From Nitrospira sp. (GTDB lineage Bacteria > Nitrospirota > Nitrospiria > Nitrospirales > Nitrospiraceae), in contig VOPT01000006.1 of the NCBI GenBank assembly GCA_009594865.1, forward strand, positions 1 through 38,517: 38,517 nucleotides of DNA, given 5' to 3'. The position numbers and the translations under genes are program-made. The notes below the pieces were generated by a model that did no database searches, was not told the origin of the DNA, and saw only the letters and a list, made by a program, of their open reading frames with translations. Shown here one piece after another: positions 17,878 through 24,515 of this stretch. Position 1 is the stretch's first letter. Each line of letters begins with the position of its first letter.

Positions 17878-18889
17878 ACGGCCTTCCCGCATCGAAAATC
17901 GCCACTCCATCCCGCAAACTTTCCGGATAATGATGCGCATATCGCTGCGTCATCATCGGCGACTTATGCCCCAGAATCCGTTGGACCTTGTACAAGTCCA
18001 CACCCGCCTGCACCATGCGAGTCGCACAGGTATGGCGCAGGTCATGAAACCGGAAATCGGACACTTGTCCGTGCTTGAGCGCTAACCGGAAACTCCGTCG
18101 TAGGTTCGGAGCATCCAAGGGTGTGCGTACCGCGCTCGTAAACACTAATTCCGAATCCATGCGGCGGCTACTGGCCTTGTTCTGAAGGGCCTGCACGAGG
18201 GTCTGACTGAGCGGAATCGTCCGCCGCTCCCCGTTCTTCGATTTAAACACCGTGGCGGTTCGTCGATTGAGGTCCACACCGGCCCATGTGAGGTGGAGAA
18301 TTTCCCCACATCGCATCCCGGTATGGATCGCGAACACAATCAGCTCCTGTAACCACGGTGCTGAAGCCGCAAGGAGGCGTCGTTCCTCCTCACATGTCAG
18401 CCATCGATCCCGCGTATTGTTTTCCCGTTCCATGGACACCCGGCACACCGGATTGTCCTTCGTCCATTCCCATTCGCGACACGCCAAATTGAAGGCCTTC
18501 TTCATGAGCGCCAATTCGCGATTGATCGTGGCCGGGGTGACCCCATCCGCGTACCGTTTGTTCTTATAGGCGACAATTGTTTTGGGTGTCACGTGGTCCA
18601 ACTTGGGATTACCAAAATACGCGGTCAGATTCGTGACCATGTTCACATAGCGACGGTAGCCCGACCGTCGGCTAGCATGCTCGCGCAAATACCGATCCAT
18701 CAACTCTCGGAATGTCCTGGCTCCCTCTTTGGGCTTGTCAAAGTACTTCCCTTCCACAATCTGCACTCTGACTTTGCTGAGGATGGCTTCGGCCAACCTT
18801 TTGTCCGAGGTTTCGGTCGATCGTCGCACCTGCTGCCCTTGAAACGTAAATGACATCCACCAGATATTGTTCCGTTTAACGAGCCCCAT
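17864..18889 (-). CDS. int: Tyrosine-recombinase integrase
   Basis: This 341-residue phage-type integrase should catalyse site-specific insertion and excision of the element. The N-terminal 50 residues match a small arm-binding fold, residues 58-150 a SAM-like core-binding domain, and residues 160-330 the catalytic domain. Catalytic residues are all visible: R193 in HTGMRCGE, K218 in FKSKNGE, H282 and R285 in FHDLRHT, H308 in LGHKS and Y317 in TQRYAH. The start ATG 18889 is fixed by AAGGAGGAG just upstream; a longer open frame reaches 19330 but lies over the excisionase gene. It overlaps that gene by 14 nt. Confidence 0.96.
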   Translation of the reverse strand: MGLVKRNNIWWMSFTFQGQQVRRSTETSDKRLAEAILSKVRVQIVEGKYFDKPKEGARTFRELMDRYLREHASRRSGYRRYVNMVTNLTAYFGNPKLDHVTPKTIVAYKNKRYADGVTPATINRELALMKKAFNLACREWEWTKDNPVCRVSMERENNTRDRWLTCEEERRLLAASAPWLQELIVFAIHTGMRCGEILHLTWAGVDLNRRTATVFKSKNGERRTIPLSQTLVQALQNKASSRRMDSELVFTSAVRTPLDAPNLRRSFRLALKHGQVSDFRFHDLRHTCATRMVQAGVDLYKVQRILGHKSPMMTQRYAHHYPESLRDGVAIFDAGRPFSTN

Positions 18890-19184
18890 GCTGCTCCTCC
18901 TTCGTGCGTGGGCTCGGTGTGATGGTTTCCCCGCCGCGAGTATAGACCTCGGATTTGGCCGCTTCAATGAGCTGCTCCACGTCGCGGGTGTCGAGGCGAG
19001 TCGGCAGTATGAATGGCTTGCCATGACTGTTCTCAAAGCCATGTAGCCACGCCTGGATGGCCTCAGGTTCAAAGCGGACGAGGCCATGAATGCGACGGCA
19101 AGGAATTTTGTTCTCTGAGACCCAGAGGTAGAGTGTGGACGGCTTGATATTGAGCCAAGCCGAAAGCTCTTTGACGGTAAGCAT
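18876..19184 (-). CDS. Excisionase-like helix-turn-helix protein
   Basis: The 102-residue protein begins MLTVKELSAWLNIKPSTLYL and continues with KIPCRRIHGLVRFEPEAIQAW. This is the MerR-like winged helix found in excisionases and DNA-binding proteins of the helix_turn_helix_17 kind. It would bind next to the attachment site and steer the integrase towards excision, or regulate the operon. GTG 19196 is an alternative start. It overlaps the integrase gene, which fits an Xis-Int pair. The C-terminal 40 residues are hydrophilic and of unknown role. Confidence 0.88.
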   Translation of the reverse strand: MLTVKELSAWLNIKPSTLYLWVSENKIPCRRIHGLVRFEPEAIQAWLHGFENSHGKPFILPTRLDTRDVEQLIEAAKSEVYTRGGETITPSPRTKEEQHGAR

Positions 19185-19226
19185 CTGCAGATACACCGGG
19201 GGAGTCTGACGACACCCCCAGTCCCC

Positions 19227-20231
19227 CTACCATGGGCTGCCCGCGTGACCGCCGGCAGTCCGGTGAAACCGATTGGGTTGCTTGAGCAAATTGCGGTGTC
19301 GGTCGTTCCACCGAGCAATGCCCCTGACAATTTCGTTCAGTAGCCATTCTTCCCCTCCTGGGGTGGCACAAATGACCGCCAACATCGGCGTCAGGGTGTC
19401 ACTCACCCATCGTTTCACGTTCTGCAGGGTCTGCACCTGCTGCTCCTGGGCCAATCGCCCCTTCTGAAATCCCTCCGTCAGGAGGGCGTACCACTCCAAG
19501 ACTGGAGCCCGGTACCGTTCTTCATCCTCGGCATCCTTCGGGATCTGCCGGAAATCCACATACGATCGAAGCAAGCCGATCACCAACTCCTTCCAATCGG
19601 CTTCGTCTAACGTGGCCAATGCTCGGGCACACTGTTCGGCCCGATCCTTCTTGAGTTCCAATTCCCAGCGAGTCCCGTACTCCTGCCAGTTCTCTTGTCC
19701 TTTGCTCTGCAATTCGAGCCGCTTGTCATAGATACGCAACAAGGTCTGACTCTGCGGACTGCCGAAGTACATCGTCTCACCCGTCGTCGCTCCGGTCCCA
19801 TGCGTGAGGTTGGAGACGATATGACGGACCTGAGCCGCACGCGTGACACATTGGCCTGCCGAGACCGCTTCACGGATGGTTGCCACCGGCACTGTGCCCG
19901 CCCGGTCATCGAGCGCACAGTCGATCCGTGTGACATGTCCCTGTTGGCCGTGCACCCACTTGAGCAGGGTACGGATCTGATCCAGTGTCAGGGCGGACGC
20001 GAGGCCGCCCGACAGATCCACATGGATTTCATTCGGACGACGAGGGGCGTTCGTGCCCAATTTGCCGACCCCGCGCAGACCGTCTGCCCTCATCCAGGAC
20101 AAGGGATACCCTCGAAAGCCGCCCTTGGCCTTGCTCCAGTCCCCGCCCAACACCTTCATGGTCTCTTGAGGGTTACTGGCTAAGACCGTAAAGGCCAACC
20201 AATCAATGGTGAGGGTGAAGCTCGAATCCAT
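19227..20231 (-). CDS. Replication initiation factor (Rep_trans-type)
   Basis: The 334-residue product resembles rolling-circle replication initiators of the Rep_trans group (PF02486), found on plasmids, ICEs and filamentous-phage-like elements. Marks are FTLTIDWLAFTV at the N-terminus, the strand VTRIDCALDDRAG, YFGSPQSQTLLRIYDKRLEL and TRWELELKKDRAE. These proteins nick the double-strand origin with a tyrosine; I cannot assign that Tyr with confidence. It suggests the excised element can replicate as a circle. It lies between the excisionase and ribbon-helix-helix genes on one strand. A GC-rich hairpin sits about 40 bp upstream of its start. Confidence 0.82.
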   Translation of the reverse strand: MDSSFTLTIDWLAFTVLASNPQETMKVLGGDWSKAKGGFRGYPLSWMRADGLRGVGKLGTNAPRRPNEIHVDLSGGLASALTLDQIRTLLKWVHGQQGHVTRIDCALDDRAGTVPVATIREAVSAGQCVTRAAQVRHIVSNLTHGTGATTGETMYFGSPQSQTLLRIYDKRLELQSKGQENWQEYGTRWELELKKDRAEQCARALATLDEADWKELVIGLLRSYVDFRQIPKDAEDEERYRAPVLEWYALLTEGFQKGRLAQEQQVQTLQNVKRWVSDTLTPMLAVICATPGGEEWLLNEIVRGIARWNDRHRNLLKQPNRFHRTAGGHAGSPW

Positions 20232-20270
20232 AGAATCTATCGAACTCCTGTACGGAGCGCTGTGGGTAGC

Positions 20271-20295
20271 GCCCCCGTGTTACCAAGACGGGGGC
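20271..20295. repeat. GC-rich hairpin upstream of the Rep gene
   Basis: GCCCCCGT (20271-20278) pairs perfectly with ACGGGGGC (20288-20295) around a 9-nt loop GTTACCAAG. It lies 40 bp upstream of the replication initiator start. It could be a terminator, a translational control hairpin or part of a double-strand origin; the sequence alone does not decide. Confidence 0.45.
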
Positions 20296-20376
20296 CATTC
20301 CGCTCCGCCCCGCAGCCTCTCGGCATGCGGCGCGGACCGGCTTCGCCTCCCGATAGTGTGACGGATAGCACTCTTT

Positions 20377-20625
20377 TCAGCGTCCTTCCTGTGCCGATCT
20401 GACAAGCTTCTGTCGGACGACACAAAAGGCTTTTTCTCCGACCTCTCTTGCCACGATCTTGATCGCCTCGGTCTTGCCATCCATGACCATGCTCATGAGG
20501 ACGGCGCCCCGCACATACTTGGAAACGGTCGTCCCTTCTTCTGCTGCGCATCGCTCAATGAGCTTGCGCTCTAGTTCGGTTGTCTTAAATTGGAGCGTTT
20601 CGGTTTTGGTGTCATCAGATCTCAC
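20377..20625 (-). CDS. Ribbon-helix-helix protein
   Basis: The 82-residue product starts at GTG 20625 with AGGAG 6-7 nt upstream. Its first half matches a ribbon-helix-helix DNA-binding fold: TLQFKTTELERKLIERCAAE followed by EGTTVSKYVRGAVLMSM. Such proteins act as transcription repressors or relaxosome helpers on mobile elements. It is the first gene of the minus-strand series Rep-Xis-Int and has a clear promoter upstream (20654-20682), so autoregulation of that operon is plausible. The longer open frame to 20682 would start inside the promoter and is rejected. Confidence 0.82.
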   Translation of the reverse strand: MRSDDTKTETLQFKTTELERKLIERCAAEEGTTVSKYVRGAVLMSMVMDGKTEAIKIVAREVGEKAFCVVRQKLVRSAQEGR

Positions 20626-20653
20626 GGCGTTCTCCTGGTTAAGTATATAGTAT

Positions 20654-20682
20654 AGATTATAATATATCATGCGTACAGTCAA
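20654..20682 (-). promoter_or_regulatory. Promoter of the RHH-Rep-Xis-Int operon
   Basis: On the minus strand TTGACT (20682-20677) and TAATCT (20659-20654) are 17 bp apart; a TATAAT two bases earlier is an alternative -10. The region is very AT-rich. The RHH start codon lies about 29 nt downstream of the -10. Confidence 0.6.
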
Positions 20683-20779
20683 GCGGAGGGTTCAGGGCGG
20701 TAAATGGTGTATGAGTTTTGAAAGGTAGAAGACGCTCGAAAGGGTATTCTTCTGGAATTGCTTATGTTGATGCTCGCAA

Positions 20780-21724
20780 TTACCTTTTGCGATGTTGGTC
20801 GAAACCCACACTGGTGGCGCTTAGCCGATCCAAAACCTCAGCGCCATACTTCTCGGTGAGACGTTTTAAGAAAGAAGGCTCCACACCTTGAATATAAGAT
20901 AGGAATCCCCGGATGTAAGTCACCTTCTCCACTTCGAGGCGATTTTGGGCGAATTTGTAGACGAGGCTCTTTAGATGCCTCTTTCGTTCTCTCCCGACAG
21001 AAATTTGGTTTGTGGATGTGAGAATTAGGCCGGTAACCAGTCGTTTTCGCTTTCTGGATGTAAAAACGGTTTTTGCCTCGTTTATTTTTAGCCTCGGAGA
21101 TCCCCGCTGTTGAAGGTCAGAGTGTAAATCGCGCAGTATGCCTTGCAATACATTGGGTGCGTTTGTGGAAAAATAAAGATCATCTGCATATCGTGAATAT
21201 GTCACACCGGTTTGGCGGGCCTGTTCGAACCAGTGCGTGTCAAAATCGTGCAAGATTGCATTCGATAGGATGGGAGAACAGGGGGACCCAATTGTTAGTT
21301 GACTGTTTCTGCAGACGAGACTGGCAATAATTACGTAGTCTTCCTCCGAAAGTCTTATGGGGAAACGATTGTTGTTGGATGTTAGTAATCTTATGACGTC
21401 AGAGTTTAGGAGCGATGGGAAAAAGTCTTGAAAGTCCACTCGAAGCAAATAGTTGTTACGGAGATGAAGGGTCGCCAGATCCTTAATTCCACGCCCCAGT
21501 CGGTAGGAGTAAACGGCATCGTGAATCGGGAAATATTTAAACAAATTGTCGACCAACCATCCTTGAATAAATTTCAGTTGCCTCGATGGATGATGGATTG
21601 TTCGATAACCTCCTTTACGTTTAGGAATGCGGTATGTTTTGTAACGATGGCTGGCTGACCCAGCTATTCGAGCCAGGTACTCTTTCCGTAGGCCGGTTTT
21701 TGCCGCTATCTCTTCTAAGATCAC
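20780..21724 (-). CDS. Retron-type reverse transcriptase
   Basis: The 314-residue protein is a compact bacterial reverse transcriptase that would copy the msd part of the adjacent ncRNA into msDNA. Fingers/palm motifs in order: IPKRKGGYRTIHHP (33-46), LLRVDFQDFFPSL (93-105, first catalytic Asp at 97), TIGSPCSPILSN (144-155), YADD (179-182, two catalytic Asp) and a retron-type VTG at 230-232 followed by ISVGRERKRHLKSL. The retron NAxxH motif is altered: LATLH at 83-87 keeps Ala and His but has Leu for Asn. The start is GTG 21724, overlapping the effector stop by 4 nt, so translation is probably coupled. No maturase or other domain is fused. Confidence 0.93.
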   Translation of the reverse strand: MILEEIAAKTGLRKEYLARIAGSASHRYKTYRIPKRKGGYRTIHHPSRQLKFIQGWLVDNLFKYFPIHDAVYSYRLGRGIKDLATLHLRNNYLLRVDFQDFFPSLLNSDVIRLLTSNNNRFPIRLSEEDYVIIASLVCRNSQLTIGSPCSPILSNAILHDFDTHWFEQARQTGVTYSRYADDLYFSTNAPNVLQGILRDLHSDLQQRGSPRLKINEAKTVFTSRKRKRLVTGLILTSTNQISVGRERKRHLKSLVYKFAQNRLEVEKVTYIRGFLSYIQGVEPSFLKRLTEKYGAEVLDRLSATSVGFDQHRKR

Positions 21725-22722
21725 CTTATGAGCCTTGATAGAGAACCCAAAGTTTCTGGTTCGTGCTCTCTATAGTACAAAAGGATTTCAGCCTTAATAT
21801 CGTCAATAGTAATATTGTCGAAATCAATAAATGACTCAACGTTCTTGCCCATCACGAAGTATTGTTCGCCATCTCCCTTTCGTTCAATTAATTGAAGAGC
21901 GATAAGAAATGAGATGATGGTGGGAACCTCATCTGGGCCATGATCGGCTTCATCGGCCTCAAATGCGGATTCCAGGATGCGGAGCAAATGTTCAAGTGTG
22001 ACTACCTGGAAGATGTTGATAAGCTCAAGAACAACAGAAACCTTTTCAAACGAATTCATTTGTCTGACGGGCTTATAAACGAAAGCTTTTCGATTGCTGC
22101 TGCGAATTAATCGGGTAAGTTTTTCACGCACCGGCGAGAAATCTATAGTTCTGGATTGAAAATCCAGAACTATTGAAGGCCTGAAATTAGACCATGTATT
22201 TATTAGATTAACAGGGCCGAGATTGATGAACGATTCGCTGCCCTGATACTGCTGGTCATTTACTAGAAGTATTTTTTTTCTTACATCCTTGCTATTTGAA
22301 AAGAACCCCAATTCTGCAATTGACCCAGCACTTTCGGGAAACAAAACTATACAGTCAGCTATTTCACTTATCAGCAACTCGAAAGCCGCAAGATCTAGGA
22401 ACTGAGGCTCACTGTGAGCCAATAAGTCGATGCTTGCCCTCTCAGCTAGGAAGAAACGAAAGTTGATGAGTTGCTTGTCTGCGTAATCCAGAAACTGACT
22501 TCTAAGTGATGCAGCTCGGGAGGTTTGGCCTATACTCTGCGATGATTGGGGAGGATGTGGGCTTGGCGTAGCTGTTCCTTGAGGAGGGCCATGCTGAATT
22601 GGTCCCCCACAAACGAATACTATGTGCCTATCTTTACGTAGAAATGCTTTTCTTGATGAAAAAAGGTGAGCCACCCTTTGGAGTAGGGATTCTGCCGCAG
22701 GATGGACGAAAGGATGGCTCAC
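21721..22722 (-). CDS. Retron effector, Ec86-like nucleoside deoxyribosyltransferase-like protein
   Basis: The 333-residue protein matches the effector of retron Ec86 (Eco1) as I know it. Shared lines are HIVFVCGGP (33-41), VLFPESAGSIAELGFFSN (126-143) and SFINLGPVNLI (164-174). The first half is a nucleoside deoxyribosyltransferase-like fold; E130 and E137 in the PES-GS--ELG line are likely active-site residues. The second half (about 200-333) fits the winged-helix region of the family. In Ec86 the effector is held by RT-msDNA and released on phage attack. Oddities: a Pro/Ser/Gln-rich insert at about 41-70 not present in Ec86, and a GTG start at 22722 that sits in a hairpin stem. The start choice matches the Ec86 N-terminal length; GTG 22674 is the alternative. 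Confidence 0.9.
   Translation of the reverse strand: MSHPFVHPAAESLLQRVAHLFSSRKAFLRKDRHIVFVCGGPIQHGPPQGTATPSPHPPQSSQSIGQTSRAASLRSQFLDYADKQLINFRFFLAERASIDLLAHSEPQFLDLAAFELLISEIADCIVLFPESAGSIAELGFFSNSKDVRKKILLVNDQQYQGSESFINLGPVNLINTWSNFRPSIVLDFQSRTIDFSPVREKLTRLIRSSNRKAFVYKPVRQMNSFEKVSVVLELINIFQVVTLEHLLRILESAFEADEADHGPDEVPTIISFLIALQLIERKGDGEQYFVMGKNVESFIDFDNITIDDIKAEILLYYREHEPETLGSLSRLIR
22660..22722 (-). terminator. Hairpin plus U-tract between ncRNA and effector
   Basis: On the minus strand GTGAGCCATCCTTT (22722-22709) pairs with AAAGGGTGGCTCAC (22679-22666) over 14 bp with one G-U pair and a 29-nt loop, followed at once by CTTTTTT (22665-22659). This is the form of an intrinsic terminator or attenuator. 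It would end most transcripts after the msr-msd RNA and also hides the effector GTG start in the stem. Confidence 0.6.
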
Positions 22723-22735
22723 TCAGTGAAAAAAC

Positions 22736-22902
22736 CCTCTTACTTCGAGCGGGGGCCTTCCTTACGGACGACGTCCCGTCATGGGCTTCGAGGGACGCCG
22801 TCCGTAAGGAAGGCCCCAAGAATCCCGTTCAATACGCTTCAGCCCGGCTATACGCCAGGCATAGAGCCCGTGTTTTTATTAAGCACGTGCCCAGCTAAGA
22901 GG
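22736..22902 (-). ncRNA. Retron msr-msd non-coding RNA
   Basis: About 167 nt, read on the minus strand. Part a1 CCTCTTA (22902-22896) pairs with a2 TAAGAGG (22742-22736). The G at 22895, right after TTA of a1, is the predicted branching guanosine (TTAGC, as in Ec86). msr hairpin 1: arms 22890-22884 and 22872-22866, 11-nt loop, one mismatch. msr hairpin 2: GCCTGGC (22860-22854) with GCCGGGC (22848-22842), loop GTATA. An ATTGAA follows at about 22832-22827, also present in Ec86. The msd stem is 26 bp: 22817-22792 with 22777-22752 and a 14-nt loop, one G-U pair in RNA. The RNA lies just upstream of the effector and RT genes. Ends are predicted from pairing and promoter position. Confidence 0.85.
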
Positions 22903-22908
22903 TGTCGC

Positions 22909-22937
22909 AGTATATGTTTGGCTAGGATGTTAGTCAA
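22909..22937 (-). promoter_or_regulatory. Promoter of the retron ncRNA and operon
   Basis: On the minus strand TTGACT (22937-22932) and TATACT (22914-22909) are separated by exactly 17 bp. The expected start, 6-8 nt past the -10, falls at about 22902, which is the first base of the a1 pairing segment. Confidence 0.75.
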
Positions 22938-23044
22938 TTGCTTCGATTTCGAGGATAAGGAACATTCTTGTACAGTTCGCTATGTCTAGGCTTGAAATCG
23001 TCTATGTCGTCTATATAGCGCAATCTTTGTAGCAATGGAGGCCC

Positions 23045-24094
23045 ATGCCAGGAAACCGAGGGATTCAGAATAACAGTTCAATTCTTACTTATGAGGATGT
23101 TCTCCTAGGAATTGAAGGTAGGCGGCCATCCATCCTTCTTGGTAATGGGTTCAGTATCGCCTGTGACCCAATATTCACCTATAGGAGTCTATATCAAGCG
23201 GCGGTGGAAGCAGGTCTAAGTGAGCGTGCAAAGAAAGTTTTCCAACGTCTGGGTTCAAATAACTTTGAGGGCGTGATGGGGTTGCTAGAGATGTCGCATT
23301 GGGTAGCCACCACCTACGATCTAGTTAGGCTAGGTGAGCAATCGGGAATGCTGACTGATTTAGAGATTATAAAGGATGCTCTCATCCGTGCTATTGGGAA
23401 TTCTCATTTGTCCCATCCTGGAGAAATTCAGGAGCACCGAAGGGAGCGAGCGGTTGAATGGTTGAGGCAATATGCAATGGTTTTTACCACGAATTATGAC
23501 CTCCTGCTGTATTGGATTACCATGAACGGCAATCCTCCGCTATTCGACGATGGGTTTCGTAATGATCCAGATGATTTGGATAGTCTTGTGTACTCCTTCT
23601 ATTCTAGAGACAAAAGGATGTATTACTTACACGGTGCGTTACATCTATATTTACAGGAAGGAAGGCTATGTAAACATCGGTCGGGAACTGATGGGCTCTG
23701 TCTTACGGACTTAATACGCGAGAGCCTTAGTCAAGGGCAGTATCCGGTATTCGTAGCCGAATCATCGGCTGAGAATAAGTTGAGTCAGATTCATCGAAGC
23801 CCATATCTCTCAAATTGCTTAGACAAATTCGGAGGACTGACAGGCAAACTAGTCATATTCGGTCACAGCCTCGGTGACACAGATCGGCATATACTTGATT
23901 CCATCGCTCGAAACCGACGCCTTTCAACTCTCTATGTGGGGCTCCATGGCGACCCCGAAAACGCTTCAAATCAAACCATACAAGCTGCGGCTCGAAGACT
24001 CAGAGATCAACGGACTCAGCGATCTGGCTGGGAGCCTCTTGACGTTTATTTTTTTCGCAGCGAATCTGCTTGCCTATGGGATGACACGGTGTAA
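23045..24094 (+). CDS. SIR2-like DUF4917 family protein
   Basis: The 349-residue protein shows the SIR2-like Rossmann pattern of DUF4917: LLGNGFSIAC (31-40) as nucleotide-binding loop, VFTTNYDLLLYW (146-157), YYLHGALHLY (193-202) and LVIFGHSLGDTDRHI (269-283). SIR2-like proteins in phage-defence systems usually cleave NAD+ and stop infected cells; the catalytic Asn is probably in TTNYD and a His in LHG or FGHS. There is no fused sensor domain. GGAGG ends 3 nt before ATG 23045. The gene is divergent from the retron and shares its 142-bp upstream region. A defence role is inferred from family and neighbours; TTGAAA-16-TATAGC (22992-23019) is a weak promoter candidate. Confidence 0.88.
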   Translation: MPGNRGIQNNSSILTYEDVLLGIEGRRPSILLGNGFSIACDPIFTYRSLYQAAVEAGLSERAKKVFQRLGSNNFEGVMGLLEMSHWVATTYDLVRLGEQSGMLTDLEIIKDALIRAIGNSHLSHPGEIQEHRRERAVEWLRQYAMVFTTNYDLLLYWITMNGNPPLFDDGFRNDPDDLDSLVYSFYSRDKRMYYLHGALHLYLQEGRLCKHRSGTDGLCLTDLIRESLSQGQYPVFVAESSAENKLSQIHRSPYLSNCLDKFGGLTGKLVIFGHSLGDTDRHILDSIARNRRLSTLYVGLHGDPENASNQTIQAAARRLRDQRTQRSGWEPLDVYFFRSESACLWDDTV

Positions 24095-24162
24095 AAGACG
24101 ACTCTTCATCAATTGCATCACGGAAGAGTATCAGCCAACTGTCGAGGAACCGCTCTTCTCAC

Positions 24163-24183
24163 ATTGTGCTAAATTTGTGCTAG
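24163..24183 (+). repeat. Right TTGTGCTAA tandem pair, putative integrase arm sites
   Basis: ATTGTGCTAA (24163-24172) is followed by ATTTGTGCTAG (24173-24183). It matches the pair at 17858-17877 in sequence and orientation except for one extra A and the last base. It marks the right end region of the element. Confidence 0.55.
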
Positions 24184-24217
24184 AAATTTTCAAAACCGCT
24201 CATATTCGTTCAAACCA

Positions 24218-24231
24218 GTCGAATCCATAGA
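24218..24231 (+). repeat. 14-bp repeat shared with the Rep start region
   Basis: TCGAATCCATAGAA occurs here and again at 20222-20235, where it spans the start codon of the replication initiator. The copy here lies near the right end of the element. Confidence 0.4.
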
Positions 24232-24309
24232 ACGCTGTTAACTGCTGAATTTAGAAGTAAAAACGGGGAAACCTTCGCAAAATCAAGCCAGTGTTAAAAC
24301 CGCTTAGAT

Positions 24310-24357
24310 CAGACTCTCAAGGCTCAGACACGGGTTCAAATCCCGTTGGGACCACCA
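24310..24357 (+). pseudogene. tRNA 3' remnant
   Basis: A perfect T-arm (ACGGG, loop TTCAAAT, CCCGT; 24330-24346) is followed by a 3' acceptor half TGGGACC, A and CCA (24355-24357). No matching 5' half GGTCCCA lies upstream, so the gene is not complete. CTCTCAA at 24314-24320 could be a damaged anticodon loop, which would make it Glu-like. It is not a copy of the tRNA-Arg 3' end at 17814. It looks like a scar left by another tRNA-targeting element. Confidence 0.6.
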
Positions 24358-24425
24358 ACCTTTCCCCTGATCTTCCGATAAGTTGGCGACCTTCCTGATT
24401 TCTGGCTCAGGAGTGGTTTGCCTCT

Positions 24426-24447
24426 CATAGGACAATCCATAGGACAA
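24426..24447 (+). repeat. CATAGGACAA direct pair
   Basis: CATAGGACAA occurs at 24426-24435 and 24438-24447, 12 nt apart, about 70 nt past the tRNA remnant. The spacing and position mirror the arm-site pair next to tRNA-Arg at 17858, so it may be the arm-site pair of a second, decayed element. Confidence 0.4.
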
Positions 24448-24515
24448 AACAGGCTTCGTATACGTAGTTTCTAGCTGCGCCCAGCGGGTGAGGGCCTGCC
24501 GGTCCCGAGGCCGTA

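Larger units (their letters stand above)
17815..24240. mobile_element. Integrative element with retron and SIR2-like cargo
   Basis: The left edge is the 3' end of tRNA-Arg. Integrase, excisionase-like, Rep_trans initiator and ribbon-helix-helix genes follow on the minus strand, then the AT-richer cargo: retron reverse transcriptase, effector and ncRNA (minus) and a SIR2-like gene (plus). The same pair of TTGTGCTAA-type repeats lies just inside the left end (17858-17877) and near the right end (24163-24183), which I read as integrase arm sites. The right edge is approximate: I could not find an exact copy of the tRNA-Arg 3' end to its right, so attR may have decayed or differ. About 6.4 kb in size. 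No conjugation genes are present. Confidence 0.75.

Noticed and set aside
18890..19330. N-terminal extension of the integrase open frame
   Set aside because: It lies over the excisionase-like gene in another frame, is of low-complexity Arg/Ser type, and a strong ribosome binding site precedes ATG 18889.
22599..22989. Plus-strand open frames across the retron ncRNA
   Set aside because: They run through the msd and msr hairpins and the effector start in antisense; the RNA structure and the minus-strand promoter explain the sequence better.
17858..24183. CRISPR array
   Set aside because: The repeats occur only as two pairs 6.3 kb apart, without regular spacers; no cas genes are present in the window.
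24190..24240. Exact attR copy of the tRNA-Arg 3' end
   Set aside because: Only short matches such as CGTTCAA are shared with the tRNA-Arg T-loop region, too little to call a core repeat.
24310..24357. Functional tRNA
   Set aside because: The T-arm and 3' acceptor half are perfect but no 5' acceptor half, D-arm or paired anticodon stem is present upstream.
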